A stretch of 64,000 nucleotides of DNA from Metallosphaera sedula DSM 5348 (GCF_000016605.1 NC_009440.1:1439789-1503788), one strand, 5' to 3'. Counted from the stretch's first letter, positions 53,466 to 62,050 are shown. Notes: a model not told the origin generated them from the sequence alone. A program made the numbers and translations.

Positions 53466-54140
53466 ATGGAAGTTATAAAGCTTGAGAACGTGAGCAAAAT
53501 TTATGGAACCAAGGTTAAGGTTACAGCACTCAAGGACATTAACCTTAGCATAGAAGAAGGTGAGTTTGTAGCAATAGTTGGGCCTTCTGGAAGTGGGAAA
53601 ACTACCATGCTTACGATTATGGGCACCTTAGCTAGACCAACTACAGGTAAAGTCTATATTTATGGTCATGACACGACATCACTAAACGATGACGAACTTT
53701 CAAAGATAAGGAACACATACATTGGGTTTGTATTTCAGAATTATAACTTAATTGATAGGATGACTGCTCTGGAGAACGTTGAGTTGCCCCTGGTAGCCCG
53801 TAATTTACCGAAAAAAGAGAGGAGAGAGATAGCACTAGACATACTTTCCAAGCTAGGTCTAGGGGAACTGGCTTACAAGAAACCCACAGAACTTTCTGGT
53901 GGACAACAACAGAGAGTATCCATAGCTAGGGCCTTGGCGCAAAGCCCAAAGATAATTCTTGCCGACGAACCAACAGCGAACCTCGATAGTAAGAGCGGTG
54001 AGGCGGTGTTAAAGACCTTTCAGCAGGCAAATAGGGAGTTCAAGACCACTGTTGTTATCATCACACATGATCCAGACGTGGCTGCCATAGCAGGGAGAAA
54101 GGTACACATTAGAGATGGTCAAATAGAGAAGATAGAGTGA
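53466..54140 (+). CDS. ABC transporter ATPase, LolD/MacB type
   Basis: 224 residues with Walker A GPSGSGKTT, Q-loop VFQNYNLIDRMTALENVELP, signature ELSGGQQQRVSIARAL, Walker B IILADEPTANLD with the catalytic Glu, and switch His in VVIITHDP. The sequence is of the LolD/MacB/FtsE class that partners FtsX-type permeases. Its permease is most likely the gene at 49347-50576, transcribed divergently. Cytosolic. Complete. Confidence 0.94.
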   Translation: MEVIKLENVSKIYGTKVKVTALKDINLSIEEGEFVAIVGPSGSGKTTMLTIMGTLARPTTGKVYIYGHDTTSLNDDELSKIRNTYIGFVFQNYNLIDRMTALENVELPLVARNLPKKERREIALDILSKLGLGELAYKKPTELSGGQQQRVSIARALAQSPKIILADEPTANLDSKSGEAVLKTFQQANREFKTTVVIITHDPDVAAIAGRKVHIRDGQIEKIE

Positions 54141-54314
54141 ACACTAAAAACTAATCGGGTTAGAGGAGCCGTTTTCACGGACCTTGAGTACCTTTTTCAG
54201 ATACAATTTCACATTTACAAGCACATGATGAAAACTGAAAGACCTTAAACTAACCTCTACGTGTGGGTCTAAAGGAAAACCGCTATTAACACGTGAATCT
54301 CCTTTACACTGAAG

Positions 54315-55118
54315 TTGAACAAGTACTACTTTATCCTTATCTTGGGCGGAATAACCTTCGGTACTGCTGCAATATTCATAAAACTTTCAGGAATGTCGCC
54401 GGGAATGATTGCCTTCACCAGATTCTTCATTGCCGGTCTCATATTATCAAGGGGGAGGCTACACCTTAGGAGGATCCTTTCGCAATGGAAGGTCGGCCTC
54501 CTCCTATCAGCTCACATGATACTTTTCATTTTTAGCGTCTATTACACTACAATCATCGATTCCACGGTCTTGGTTTCAACGTCTCCTCTTTTCTCGTTAG
54601 CCCTTGCTCCATTGGTTGGGATACCCACTACCAAGAAGGAAATCATAACGGGGGCTGTGGCATTCATGGGGGTTATTCTGATGAATTTCCCAGTAAATCA
54701 GGGTTATCTACTGGGAAATGTGATGGCAATAATCTCCGCCCTAACCATTGCTCTTTACACTATTCTACTATCTAAAACCAAGAACGAGGATCCGCTACTC
54801 CTAACCTCCTACATTTACCTTATGTCGAGCGTGTTCAGCTTTCCAATAGCCCTAGTTGAGGGACCAGGAAGGGTGGACCTGGTTTCAATTCTTTCACTTC
54901 TAGGGCTCATAGCCTTACCAACGCTTGTGGGACATACCTCAGTGATATACGCCTCAGGACACGTTAAACCTCAGCATATCGAGGTAATTGGACTTCTGGA
55001 GCCGGTCGTTGCGACACTTCTGGCATTGCCAATATTTAATCAAGTCCCCACTCCTCTTGAGATAGTGGGGGGAGGGATGATCGTACTCTCTGTCTCCATC
55101 CTGACTTGGAGGAGATAG
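54315..55118 (+). CDS. EamA/DMT-family permease
   Basis: 267 residues from TTG 54315. Two EamA repeats; the first begins YFILILGGITFGTAAIFIKL, with SPGMIAFTRFFIAGLIL, and the second contains GNVMAIISALTIALYTILLS and GHVKPQHIEVIGLLEPVVAT. Ten membrane helices. Drug/metabolite transporter superfamily, substrate unknown. It precedes the TPR gene by 41 nt on the same strand. Confidence 0.85.
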   Translation: MNKYYFILILGGITFGTAAIFIKLSGMSPGMIAFTRFFIAGLILSRGRLHLRRILSQWKVGLLLSAHMILFIFSVYYTTIIDSTVLVSTSPLFSLALAPLVGIPTTKKEIITGAVAFMGVILMNFPVNQGYLLGNVMAIISALTIALYTILLSKTKNEDPLLLTSYIYLMSSVFSFPIALVEGPGRVDLVSILSLLGLIALPTLVGHTSVIYASGHVKPQHIEVIGLLEPVVATLLALPIFNQVPTPLEIVGGGMIVLSVSILTWRR

Positions 55119-55159
55119 CTAGTCCACGTTTATAAGAAAGCTGGACAAATTAATCTTCA

Positions 55160-55900
55160 ATGGATATATCAAATCTGTTACAGTCGGGTAACCTGAATCT
55201 GGCCCTGTTAAAACTAAGAGAAATGGTAGAACAAAATCCCTCCAAGGAGAACTATCAACTCCTTGGTAGAGTCCTCCTCGAACTAGGAAGAGACGAGGAG
55301 GCAATTGATGCCTTCATTAAGGGAGAAGACTACGTTAGCGCTTCCAGATTGTTAGCGCTCAAGGATCCAGATACAACCCTGGACCTTCTAAGGGATAAGC
55401 AGAGTAAGGAAGCTAAGATAATTCGTGCCATGTTACTTCTCAGGAAGGAAAGATACGACGAGGCTCTTAGGGAGATAGAAAACGTAGAGGACAAGGATGC
55501 CCTTCTCCTAAAGGTGAAGGGAATTTCCGAGTACTTTACCGGAAGATTTTATGAGGCACTAAGGGACCTTAGTAGAGCCATCTCGTATTATCCCTTGGAT
55601 GCGGATCTATTCTATTTCAGAGCCCTCACCAGGATATCGCTAGGGGATGAACAAAACGCTGAGAAGGATCTGGACATTGCCATAAACCTTAATCCCTATT
55701 ACGCTGAGGCCTACTTAAACAAGGGAATCCTCACGGAGAAGAAGGGAGACATTCAAGGGGCCATCAAGCTCTATACCAAGAGCATAGACCTAAAGCCAAA
55801 CTACAAGGAGGCCTACATTAGAAGATCCAAGGCCTATCACCAACTTGGGAGGGAGGAGGAGGCAAAATCCGATCTCGCGAAATCGGAGAAGCTAGACTAG
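55160..55900 (+). CDS. Tetratricopeptide repeat protein
   Basis: 246 residues made of helical repeats. Clear TPR units: NYQLLGRVLLELGRDEEAID (about 31-60), ALRDLSRAISYYPLDADLFY (about 133-160), FRALTRISLGDEQNAEKDLD, AEAYLNKGILTEKKGDIQGA and KEAYIRRSKAYHQLGREEEA in the C-terminal half. The N-terminal half has more degenerate repeats. No enzymatic domain or signal peptide; it probably acts as a cytosolic scaffold. Its last 4 nt overlap the convergent pilin gene. Confidence 0.85.
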   Translation: MDISNLLQSGNLNLALLKLREMVEQNPSKENYQLLGRVLLELGRDEEAIDAFIKGEDYVSASRLLALKDPDTTLDLLRDKQSKEAKIIRAMLLLRKERYDEALREIENVEDKDALLLKVKGISEYFTGRFYEALRDLSRAISYYPLDADLFYFRALTRISLGDEQNAEKDLDIAINLNPYYAEAYLNKGILTEKKGDIQGAIKLYTKSIDLKPNYKEAYIRRSKAYHQLGREEEAKSDLAKSEKLD

Positions 55901-56317
55901 CCCTGAACCTGTGCATAGGTATAAATAACCGGTTCCAGTTGAGAAGATGTGGTTATCGTCACCTTAACTAGTGTCGAGTTAAGGACTGACGTCCCTTGGC
56001 CTTGGAACTCCACGTGTAATGCGGTAGTGGAACCAGCCGGTAACACGAAAGTCGTCGTGTTCACTAGGTTACCCACACTTATACTTTCCACTCTTATTGT
56101 AGTAGTTCCCATGCTCTCAAGGGTCAGATTTAGTACAAGTACTCCGCCGTTTTCAGATAGAGTTGGGACTCCCTTAACATACACATAGCTCTGAGACCCA
56201 TAGGACTTGAACAGTGTAAAGCCAAGAAGGGAAACTGTCAAAGTCAGTGTAACTGCTACCACAACTAAGATTAACACCACTATTGAATCTGAGAGACCGC
56301 GCTTAACTTTTTTTCAT
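55897..56317 (-). CDS. Pilin/archaellin-like protein with class III signal peptide; start out of frame
   Basis: The frame open to 56280 (GTG) encodes a hydrophobic helix (VVLILVVVAVTLTLTVSLLG) and an Ig-like beta domain, as in type IV pilins. The ten codons just upstream read KVKRGLSDSI, an ideal class III signal with cleavage after KRG, but contain no start codon. The ATG at 56317 has the right context (TATA about 26 nt upstream) yet is followed by seven A's that put it out of frame; with six A's it would give MKKVKRGLSDSIVVL and a 139-residue prepilin. The coordinates span that proposed gene. This may be a slippage switch, a decayed gene or a base-calling error. Confidence 0.6.
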
Positions 56318-56339
56318 ACAGAAAAATAGGTAATATTTT

Positions 56340-56459
56340 CTATATAAAATTTTCGATCATTCTTAGGCTTATCTTCATGTTCACGAACTCCGATGAGAAG
56401 TTTACTCTCTCGCGAACTAGATCCTCTAAGGACCTCTTGAGTGGTATGGCCAACTCCAA
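56340..56459 (-). pseudogene. Possible RHH antitoxin-like remnant
   Basis: A 39-codon frame from TTG 56459 to TAG 56340, reading LELAIPLKRSLEDLVRERVN then FSSEFVNMKISLRMIENFI. The pattern 'l.i...lk..le.l...v..S.ef....i..ri.e' resembles the ribbon-helix-helix part of VapB-type antitoxins. It ends inside the promoter of the pilin gene, has no clear full-length partner, and is bounded upstream by an in-frame stop. Low confidence; it may be a chance frame. Confidence 0.25.
56341..56350 (-). promoter_or_regulatory. TATA box of the pilin-like gene
   Basis: On the minus strand ttttatataga is centred about 28 nt upstream of the ATG at 56317, the leaderless spacing used by other genes in this window. 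This supports ATG 56317, not GTG 56280, as the ancestral start. Confidence 0.5.
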
Positions 56460-57252
56460 TTCGTGTACGCCAAGTCACGAGCTCTGAATGAGAAAAGGAA
56501 ATTACCTAGTGATAATTCCTTGTACTTACCAGGACGATGAGGAGTAATAGAGTGGCATTGTGCTTGACCTAAAATAATATCTCCTGGCAACTTGCGATGT
56601 GCCAAGTTAAGGCAAGGAGGGAGGTAAAACATTTACGTCTAGATAAGCATCAGGGCAGGTATAACAACACGGAGATACATTGACCTTCTACAAGTAATGA
56701 TGTTGCACTGAGGAGGGGTAGTGATGATCTCGTTTCCAACATCACCATCACCCCTTGGTCATTTAACGTGGCGCCGTTTAGACATGATAAGAGGCCAAGA
56801 GAGTGAACCTGAATCGTGTTGAACTATCGTCCTCTCACTCTGCCCTTTTTATTAACATCTCTGCATCATGTCTTCCCTTGAAATTATCTGTTGCCGATCT
56901 AAAACACCTTTTTGCTCTTTACTCTATGCTAAGCCCGATATACCAATCAATGTACCGGTCAATCCACTTATCTCCTCCATCATCTCGTTCCATTAATAAA
57001 TTGAGCTAGATATTAACAATAAAATGCTATCACTTTCTGGGGATAGCCCAAACAAACAATCTCTAGGGGTAATACTAATGAAGCGTAATATCCTGGTATA
57101 GCCTCTAGTTAACAGATTGATGAAATATGATGAATAAAAGTATTTTACAGACTAATATATTCTAATAGCAATATAAATCTACTTGATTTCAGATCATAAC
57201 CAGTTGAGGTTAAATATGGAGAACTTGTATTCATCGGCCCTGAACCTACTCC
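56460..57252. other. Gene-poor region of the accessory island
   Basis: Nearly 800 bases with only short, mutually exclusive frames and no protein-like sequence. Base composition drops toward A/T on the right (57100-57180). I see no tRNA, terminal repeats or long inverted repeats. The region separates the pilin from the VapBC pair and is best read as eroded DNA. Confidence 0.35.
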
Positions 57253-57639
57253 CTAGGAAAGAGGTACAAAGTCTACCTTATAGTCTCCTGATACCCTTTC
57301 GGCTACCTCGTGATCTGACGTTACAATAATCCCACCCATCTTGTGGGCTGTGGCCACAAGGAAGGAATCCCCTAAGGACAGGTTGTACCTCACCCTTGCC
57401 TTATATGCTATTTCAGCCAACTCGCGATCCACGTTCACCGGTTTAACAAATGTTAAGAGATAATTTAACCTGACACCCGACGCCTTTATCCCGAATTTCC
57501 TTGAGTAGTGATAAGCGAACTCTGAGAGGTTAACTAGATTTATGACCTTCTCGTCTGAGCTAAGGAAGTACTTCCTGACCGATGGGGAACCTGAAAAGAA
57601 CTGAAAAATGATGTTAGCGTCAAGAATGTACCTTTGCAC
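57253..57639 (-). CDS. vapC: VapC-type PIN-domain toxin
   Basis: 128 residues with the PIN acidic residues Asp7 (YILDANII), Glu40 (NLSEFAYH), Asp90 (LSLGDSFLVATA) and Asp108 (VTSDHE). PIN toxins are Mg2+-dependent RNases that cleave tRNA or rRNA. Its start overlaps the antitoxin's end by 20 nt. All four catalytic positions are present, so the toxin is probably functional. Confidence 0.9.
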   Translation of the reverse strand: MQRYILDANIIFQFFSGSPSVRKYFLSSDEKVINLVNLSEFAYHYSRKFGIKASGVRLNYLLTFVKPVNVDRELAEIAYKARVRYNLSLGDSFLVATAHKMGGIIVTSDHEVAERVSGDYKVDFVPLS

Positions 57640-57859
57640 GTTCCTCTTCCCTTTCCTTAATTTGCTCCTTAGCTAGCTCCTCCAAACCCAGTCCCTTGTC
57701 CATTCCAAAGAGCTCCTCAGGAGTTTTCTTGGGAAGGATATGCACGCCGAATTCGTCACTGTAGATCATAACCTCGTCACCTTCCCTTATGTTGTGGAGT
57801 TCCCTCATTTCCTTGGGAATCACCACTATCCCCTTCTTATGGACTTTCGTGAGTACCAT
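57620..57859 (-). CDS. vapB: VapB antitoxin, AbrB type
   Basis: 79 residues. The N-terminal TKVHKKGIVVIPKEMRELHN and IREGDEVMIYSDEFGVHILP form the swapped-hairpin AbrB DNA-binding fold; the acidic, helical C-terminus (LEELAKEQIKEREEERAKVH) would wrap around the toxin. It precedes vapC with a 20-nt overlap, the standard order. Confidence 0.88.
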   Translation of the reverse strand: MVLTKVHKKGIVVIPKEMRELHNIREGDEVMIYSDEFGVHILPKKTPEELFGMDKGLGLEELAKEQIKEREEERAKVHS

Positions 57860-57938
57860 ATGAGAAGTTTAACTCGTAGGCTAATAAGGTTTAACTTAAT
57901 TCACTGAGAGTTCCTTCTTAGAGCGTCAATAACGTAAC

Positions 57939-58184
57939 TCATGTGAAAAGCGAGTAGTCATCGGCAATGATAACCTTGTCCTTAAGGGCCTCCCTCCATC
58001 CAATCTTGTTCCTCATTTTCGAAAATTCCTGAGGAGTGTATGGCTTCACCTCAAATCCTTCCCTCGCCTTGAACAGCTCATATCTATCTAGAAAACGTAT
58101 CCCATCAAACCTTTCCGAGACCAGGAGAACGTCCACGTCGCTCCAGAGATTGAAATCTCCCCTAGCGTAACTACCATAAAGCAC
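57939..58184 (-). CDS. MNT-type nucleotidyltransferase (antitoxin-like), start-damaged
   Basis: The usable start is GTG 58184, giving 81 residues: LYGSYARGDFNLWSDVDVLL carries the complete GSx(10)DxD minimal nucleotidyltransferase motif. The same frame is open for 37 more codons upstream and encodes family-like sequence (ERLERILEERRKQREE; VLNQVREFAEELRRNLGKVT), but it contains no start codon. A GTG at 58299-58297 would be in frame if one A at 58296 were removed, so the N-terminus is probably lost to a one-base insertion. MNT proteins neutralise HEPN toxins by adding AMP; the HEPN gene upstream is broken. Confidence 0.65.
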   Translation of the reverse strand: MLYGSYARGDFNLWSDVDVLLVSERFDGIRFLDRYELFKAREGFEVKPYTPQEFSKMRNKIGWREALKDKVIIADDYSLFT

Positions 58185-58230
58185 GACTGTAACCTTACCT
58201 AGATTTCTTCTCAGTTCTTCGGCAAATTCC

Positions 58231-58661
58231 CTAACCTGATTGAGAACTTCCTCCCTCTGTTTTCTCCTTTCCTCTAAGATCCTCTCCAGCCTCTCTCACC
58301 AGATTTATTATTTTGGATGCACAGTCAATAGCTTTTTGCTTATCCCCCTCACTGTAGGACTCCTGAGGAAGGGCTTCATCAGGGAGAGCATCAGGATACC
58401 TAGATGGAACGTAAACACGGGCTAGGAACTGAGCGCACTCAAGAATCGAAGTTGGAACTGGGAGTTCCGATCTTTTGAGAAGGGAAGGTAAGTCGTGCCC
58501 GAAGTACTGTTTGCCACTAAGATAAGGTAAGCCTTAACAGAAAGTTGCGCAGCCTACTCTGCCTTGAAGCACGCCCAGTTATAGTCGTTATCTTTCTCTG
58601 CACTCTTCAAGGTGCTAAGTGACGCCCTCATCCAACGCTCGTACTCGCTCCAATCTAACAT
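58231..58661 (-). pseudogene. HEPN-domain toxin, disrupted by a nonsense codon and a frameshift
   Basis: From ATG 58661 the frame reads MLDWSEYERWMRASLSTLKS, AEKDNDYNWACFKAE, then TAG at 58556-58554 where Gln is expected, then AAQLSVKAYLIL. A one-base loss near 58517-58521 moves to the frame that continues SGKQYFGHDLPSLLKRSELP and CAQFLARVYVPSRYPDALPD. The helix pattern, the 'A.qa...vKA.l...G....GHdl..L' core and the adjoining MNT gene identify a HEPN domain. With one base restored it would be 143 residues. Both lesions inactivate it. Confidence 0.72.
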
Positions 58662-58900
58662 GTTATTCAGGTAGCCTAACGCTCTTAAATCTCTTCATTG
58701 ATCCCAGGACGTTTCCACTCCACTTAGTTAGCTCCTCTTTTAGTTCGTAAATAAAGAATGAACGTGTTTTTCTTCCATTCGTGTTTTTAACTCAACAATG
58801 GAGTTGCTCTCTGGATATAGCTCCTCTGAGCACTGTGAAGGGAGTAACACCCATTAACGTAATACTTTCAATTTTACATTTGAATCAGAATACCAAGGCT

Positions 58901-59428
58901 TCATGTGGAGATCACGATAAATCCAGGGCTTGCCTTGACCCCAGTAATATTTGGTATAGTTAACTCGAGATTAACTTGACAGTGGAAGGGGTTAAATAGC
59001 AGTGTGGTAAAGTGAGGGGGTAACCGGAAAGCACGTCGGTTAAGGAGATTTTTCGCGAGGGAGCTATTTCCTATGGACAACGTAAAAAGAGTGAGAGAAG
59101 AGAGATTTATTGATTTATACTCCAGCTGCGAACTACAACGATATAAAACTTGAATGCATCCGGATTTAACATATTTCACAGCACTCATCACGAGATAAAC
59201 TCCCTCCATTTCTAGAGTGAAAAGTCTAGAGACCGTGCTGATCCGTTCCTGTTCAGCGACTAAAAGGAAATATTTTATCGATTCTAAAATAATGACATCA
59301 AAATCAGACAACTTAGAAACTCCCGGAACTACGTATCTAGGAAGTAGCCTAAATTTTAGCCTTGATTCAAACTGGTTTATTGAGTCTCCCGGAGATCCCT
59401 TCCCGTTGGTTGAATAAAAAGTGGTCAA
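58901..59428 (-). CDS. Doubtful ORF, 175 aa
   Basis: A frame from TTG 59428 to 58901. The first 90 residues (SINQFESRLKFRLLPRYVVP; LSDFDVIILESIKYFLLVAE; RLFTLEMEGVYLVMSAVKYV) have a protein-like mix of strands and helices, but the last 60 are repetitive in Leu/Ser/Phe and unlike a folded domain. No family recognised, and there is no clear ribosome site or leaderless promoter at the right distance. It may be an eroded gene or a chance frame. Confidence 0.25.
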   Translation of the reverse strand: MTTFYSTNGKGSPGDSINQFESRLKFRLLPRYVVPGVSKLSDFDVIILESIKYFLLVAEQERISTVSRLFTLEMEGVYLVMSAVKYVKSGCIQVLYRCSSQLEYKSINLSSLTLFTLSIGNSSLAKNLLNRRAFRLPPHFTTLLFNPFHCQVNLELTIPNITGVKASPGFIVIST

Positions 59429-59518
59429 ATATAATGATAGATAACAGGGAAATAAGATGTCTATTTTTTAATTATCTATTCTTATGATTGATCGTTTTTA
59501 ACGCAGAAAACCATCAAA

Positions 59519-59527
59519 CTTATATGA
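59519..59527 (+). promoter_or_regulatory. TATA box of the ammonium transporter gene
   Basis: cttatatga is centred 26 nt upstream of the ATG at 59549, giving a leaderless transcript as in other genes of this window. Confidence 0.6.
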
Positions 59528-59548
59528 TAAATCTAGAGTTTAAGCTTT

Positions 59549-60916
59549 ATGGCGTTGGGAAACCTAGCGACGTATCCCCCAGCGGCGGTACCCCAATGGT
59601 TGAGTTTGGGGTCTAACTCATGGATACTAACTGCTACAACTCTAGTCATGATACAATCGGTTCCAGCGTTAGCCCTGTTCTACGCTGGCATGACCAGAAG
59701 AAGATTTTCCATGAACACGGTGATGATGGTTCTGTACTCCTTTGCCTCCACTTTCCTTGTGTGGACCATTCTGGGTTACTCGCTCAGTTTCTACTCGTCC
59801 TCCATACACGTGGGCGGACTAAATTTCCTGGGGTTGCCTCTCCCAATCTGGAATTTGCCCATGTTTGGGGAAACGGTATACGGGCCTGCAGGGACTCAGC
59901 TCAACATTCCCTTCCTCACATTCGTTATGTTTCAGTTTGCCTTCGCTGCCATAACCCCTGGACTTATGGTAGGGGCGATTGTGGAGAGAACTAACTTCAA
60001 GGCGTGGATGCTGTTCTCTCCCATCTGGATTATCCTGGTGTATGCGCCCGTTGCCTACTGGCTTTTTGCCGGTGGTTGGTTAAATCAGCTGGGAGCAGTG
60101 GACTACTCTGGCGGGTACGTGATCCACATGACAGCAGGTTACTCTGCTTTAGCCTTAGCCATGGCAATAGGGCAAAGGCTACCGCACGAAAGAAAGATCG
60201 AAGCTCACAACCTTCTCTTGACTGCCCTAGGTTTCGGACTTGACTGGATGGGGTGGAACGGGTTTAACGGTGGAGACGCCGGAGGGGCTACCATAGATGC
60301 GGCCATAGCAGTGTTCAACACCAACTTAGCTGCAGCTGCCGCAGCGATAACCTGGATGGCAATAGATATGAAGGTGTTTGGGAAATCATCCTTCACCGGT
60401 CTAGCCAATGGGGCCTTCGCAGGTTTAGTGGCAATAACTCCCATGGCAGGAATGGTCAATCCCAGCGAGGCATTGGTAACTGGGGTAGTCACGGCACCAG
60501 TGGTCTGGTTGGGCCTGTACAAGTTACTGCCTAGGCTCAGGGTAGATGATGCGTTAGGTGTGTTTCCTGTTCACGGTATTGGTGGGACTGTAGGAGGTTT
60601 GCTAACTGGTCTCATGATAGATCCTGCGGTATCTCAGTACTTCCTTCCTGGATACAGGGGTGCCCTATTTGGAGACTGGCATCAGTTTCTGGTTCAGGCA
60701 TTGGCGGTTGTGGTGGTTGGGATTTACTCCTTCATGGTGAGCTTTGGCCTAGCTAAATTGGTAGGAAGGATAACTCAGTTGAGGTTGAGCAGAGACGAGA
60801 TATTGCAAGGAGATTACGCTGTTCATGGAGAGACTGCCTATCCCGAGCTCGTGAAAGAAAAAGTGCAGATGAGGAAAGTCGAGAAAACCAACCAGAAGAT
60901 CACAGAAGAGAAATGA
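59549..60916 (+). CDS. amt: Ammonium transporter
   Basis: 455 residues, eleven membrane helices. Family features: ALFYAGMTRRRFSMNTVMMV in helices 1-2, FQFAFAAITPGLMVGAIVER, the pore His of GGYVIHMTAGYSALALA, DWMGWNGFNGGDAGG, and the second pore His of FPVHGIGGTVGGLLTGLMID. Amt proteins take up ammonium/ammonia. The C-terminal 60 residues are cytosolic and charged, including RDEILQGDYAVHGETAYPEL, the region that in other Amt proteins contacts neighbouring subunits. No glnK/PII gene is adjacent, which is unusual for Amt and leaves its regulation open. Confidence 0.95.
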   Translation: MALGNLATYPPAAVPQWLSLGSNSWILTATTLVMIQSVPALALFYAGMTRRRFSMNTVMMVLYSFASTFLVWTILGYSLSFYSSSIHVGGLNFLGLPLPIWNLPMFGETVYGPAGTQLNIPFLTFVMFQFAFAAITPGLMVGAIVERTNFKAWMLFSPIWIILVYAPVAYWLFAGGWLNQLGAVDYSGGYVIHMTAGYSALALAMAIGQRLPHERKIEAHNLLLTALGFGLDWMGWNGFNGGDAGGATIDAAIAVFNTNLAAAAAAITWMAIDMKVFGKSSFTGLANGAFAGLVAITPMAGMVNPSEALVTGVVTAPVVWLGLYKLLPRLRVDDALGVFPVHGIGGTVGGLLTGLMIDPAVSQYFLPGYRGALFGDWHQFLVQALAVVVVGIYSFMVSFGLAKLVGRITQLRLSRDEILQGDYAVHGETAYPELVKEKVQMRKVEKTNQKITEEK

Positions 60917-60983
60917 TCTCCAACAATCTAATTTTCATCACCGGTATCCAGGCTTTCTGTTACTGGCGAATTACTAGAAAAGG

Positions 60984-61901
60984 CTAAATCGAGGAAAATT
61001 GAAAGATGAAAGCTACGTACAACATTGCAAAATATATAACCGACAACAATAACCCCTCGGTGAAGGTCAATTTCCCGTCCTTCACTATTGCTATTCCGAT
61101 CAGGTTTGAGATCAGGGCTAACAGTAGAAACGGTCCCCTCACGTTAACAAAATCTAATCCAACTAGTCCCAGGAGAAGAGTAGCGTTCTGTATTTTGCTA
61201 CCAAAGTAACTTACCACGGCTGTGGAACCGCCAGCAGGATACTTTAGAGCCAACCTTATGGAGGAAATTCCCTCTTCCAGCTCAGCCACTATTGGGGTGA
61301 GTGCGAGGGATATCCAGGCTTGAGAGATCCCGCTGTAGAGAGCAAGCTCTGAGATAATGTTAACGAAATAGGGTGAGAGTACCACCACAATGGATCCTCC
61401 AACTATTACCTGAATCATGCTCTTGATGTTGATCTTTCCCCTTGATCCCTTCCTTATCCTTGAAATGACATAGTAGGCATAAATGGAAAAAAGTGCCACT
61501 GAAATCAGGGGATTTAGGTTACCCAGTAGTAGGGGTATAACCAAGACAGCGGAGGTAATGCCCATGATCGTGAGTTCGTGTCCATAATCGCCCTTCATGG
61601 TTAATGGCCTACCCCACTTCCATTGATAGAGCATGGCAACCAGGCCAACGCCTAACGTAAATAGAACTACGTTACCGCCAACGGCTGATCCAAGGGCCAC
61701 TTCACCCTTATTTTCCAATACCGCCGTTATGACAATCAGGGTTTCAGGAAGCGCCGTAAGGGTTCCCAGTACCACTCCACCTGCAAGGCCTTGACCCATT
61801 ACTTCTTCTAGTTCCTCCACACCCTTTGCTAGGAGTTCAGCTGATAGGGACATTAGAGCTAGAACTATTACGAGGTCTACTATCAAAGTGGATAGTAACA
61901 T
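60984..61901 (-). CDS. CaCA-family sodium/calcium exchanger-like protein
   Basis: 305 residues with about ten membrane helices in two halves. The alpha repeats show GLAGGVVLGTLTALPETLIV (with the Pro-Glu of 'GTS.PE') and, in the second half, ISLALTPIVAELEEGISSIR. The consensus alpha motif is 'G.s.pE'; here it is TALPET and VAELEE. Such proteins exchange Ca2+ for Na+ or H+. It is 149 nt downstream of the DUF202 gene on the same strand. Confidence 0.85.
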   Translation of the reverse strand: MLLSTLIVDLVIVLALMSLSAELLAKGVEELEEVMGQGLAGGVVLGTLTALPETLIVITAVLENKGEVALGSAVGGNVVLFTLGVGLVAMLYQWKWGRPLTMKGDYGHELTIMGITSAVLVIPLLLGNLNPLISVALFSIYAYYVISRIRKGSRGKINIKSMIQVIVGGSIVVVLSPYFVNIISELALYSGISQAWISLALTPIVAELEEGISSIRLALKYPAGGSTAVVSYFGSKIQNATLLLGLVGLDFVNVRGPFLLLALISNLIGIAIVKDGKLTFTEGLLLSVIYFAMLYVAFIFQFSSI

Positions 61902-62050
61902 TACCCCAAATTGAAATCGTGTATGTAATAAGCCATTGCAGAGGAGTGGTTGAGTGCACTACCACTGCGGATGTTAATCTACATCCTGTCTACATGGTAA
62001 ATGTACTGATCAGTACACCAGTGCACCACAAAATAGTAAGTCCAAGAAGT

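Larger units (their letters stand above)
58662..59548. other. Gene-poor region with possible remnants
   Basis: About 890 bases. On the minus strand just upstream of the HEPN start, ending at TAA 58663-58665, a 40-codon frame reads YELKEELTKWSGNVLGSMKR onward and looks coding but has no start, so it may be the tail of a lost gene. Further right lies one long frame of doubtful reality (58901-59428). No RNA gene seen. The Amt promoter is at the right end. Confidence 0.35.

Noticed and set aside
54220-54270. Possible box C/D sRNA (atgatga ... ctga)
   Set aside because: The CTGA lies only 4 nt after the C box, leaving no room for a guide; no second pair found.
56803-57009. 68-codon plus-strand frame in the accessory island
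   Set aside because: Ser/Leu-rich without recognisable structure; in eroded DNA and lacking a start signal.
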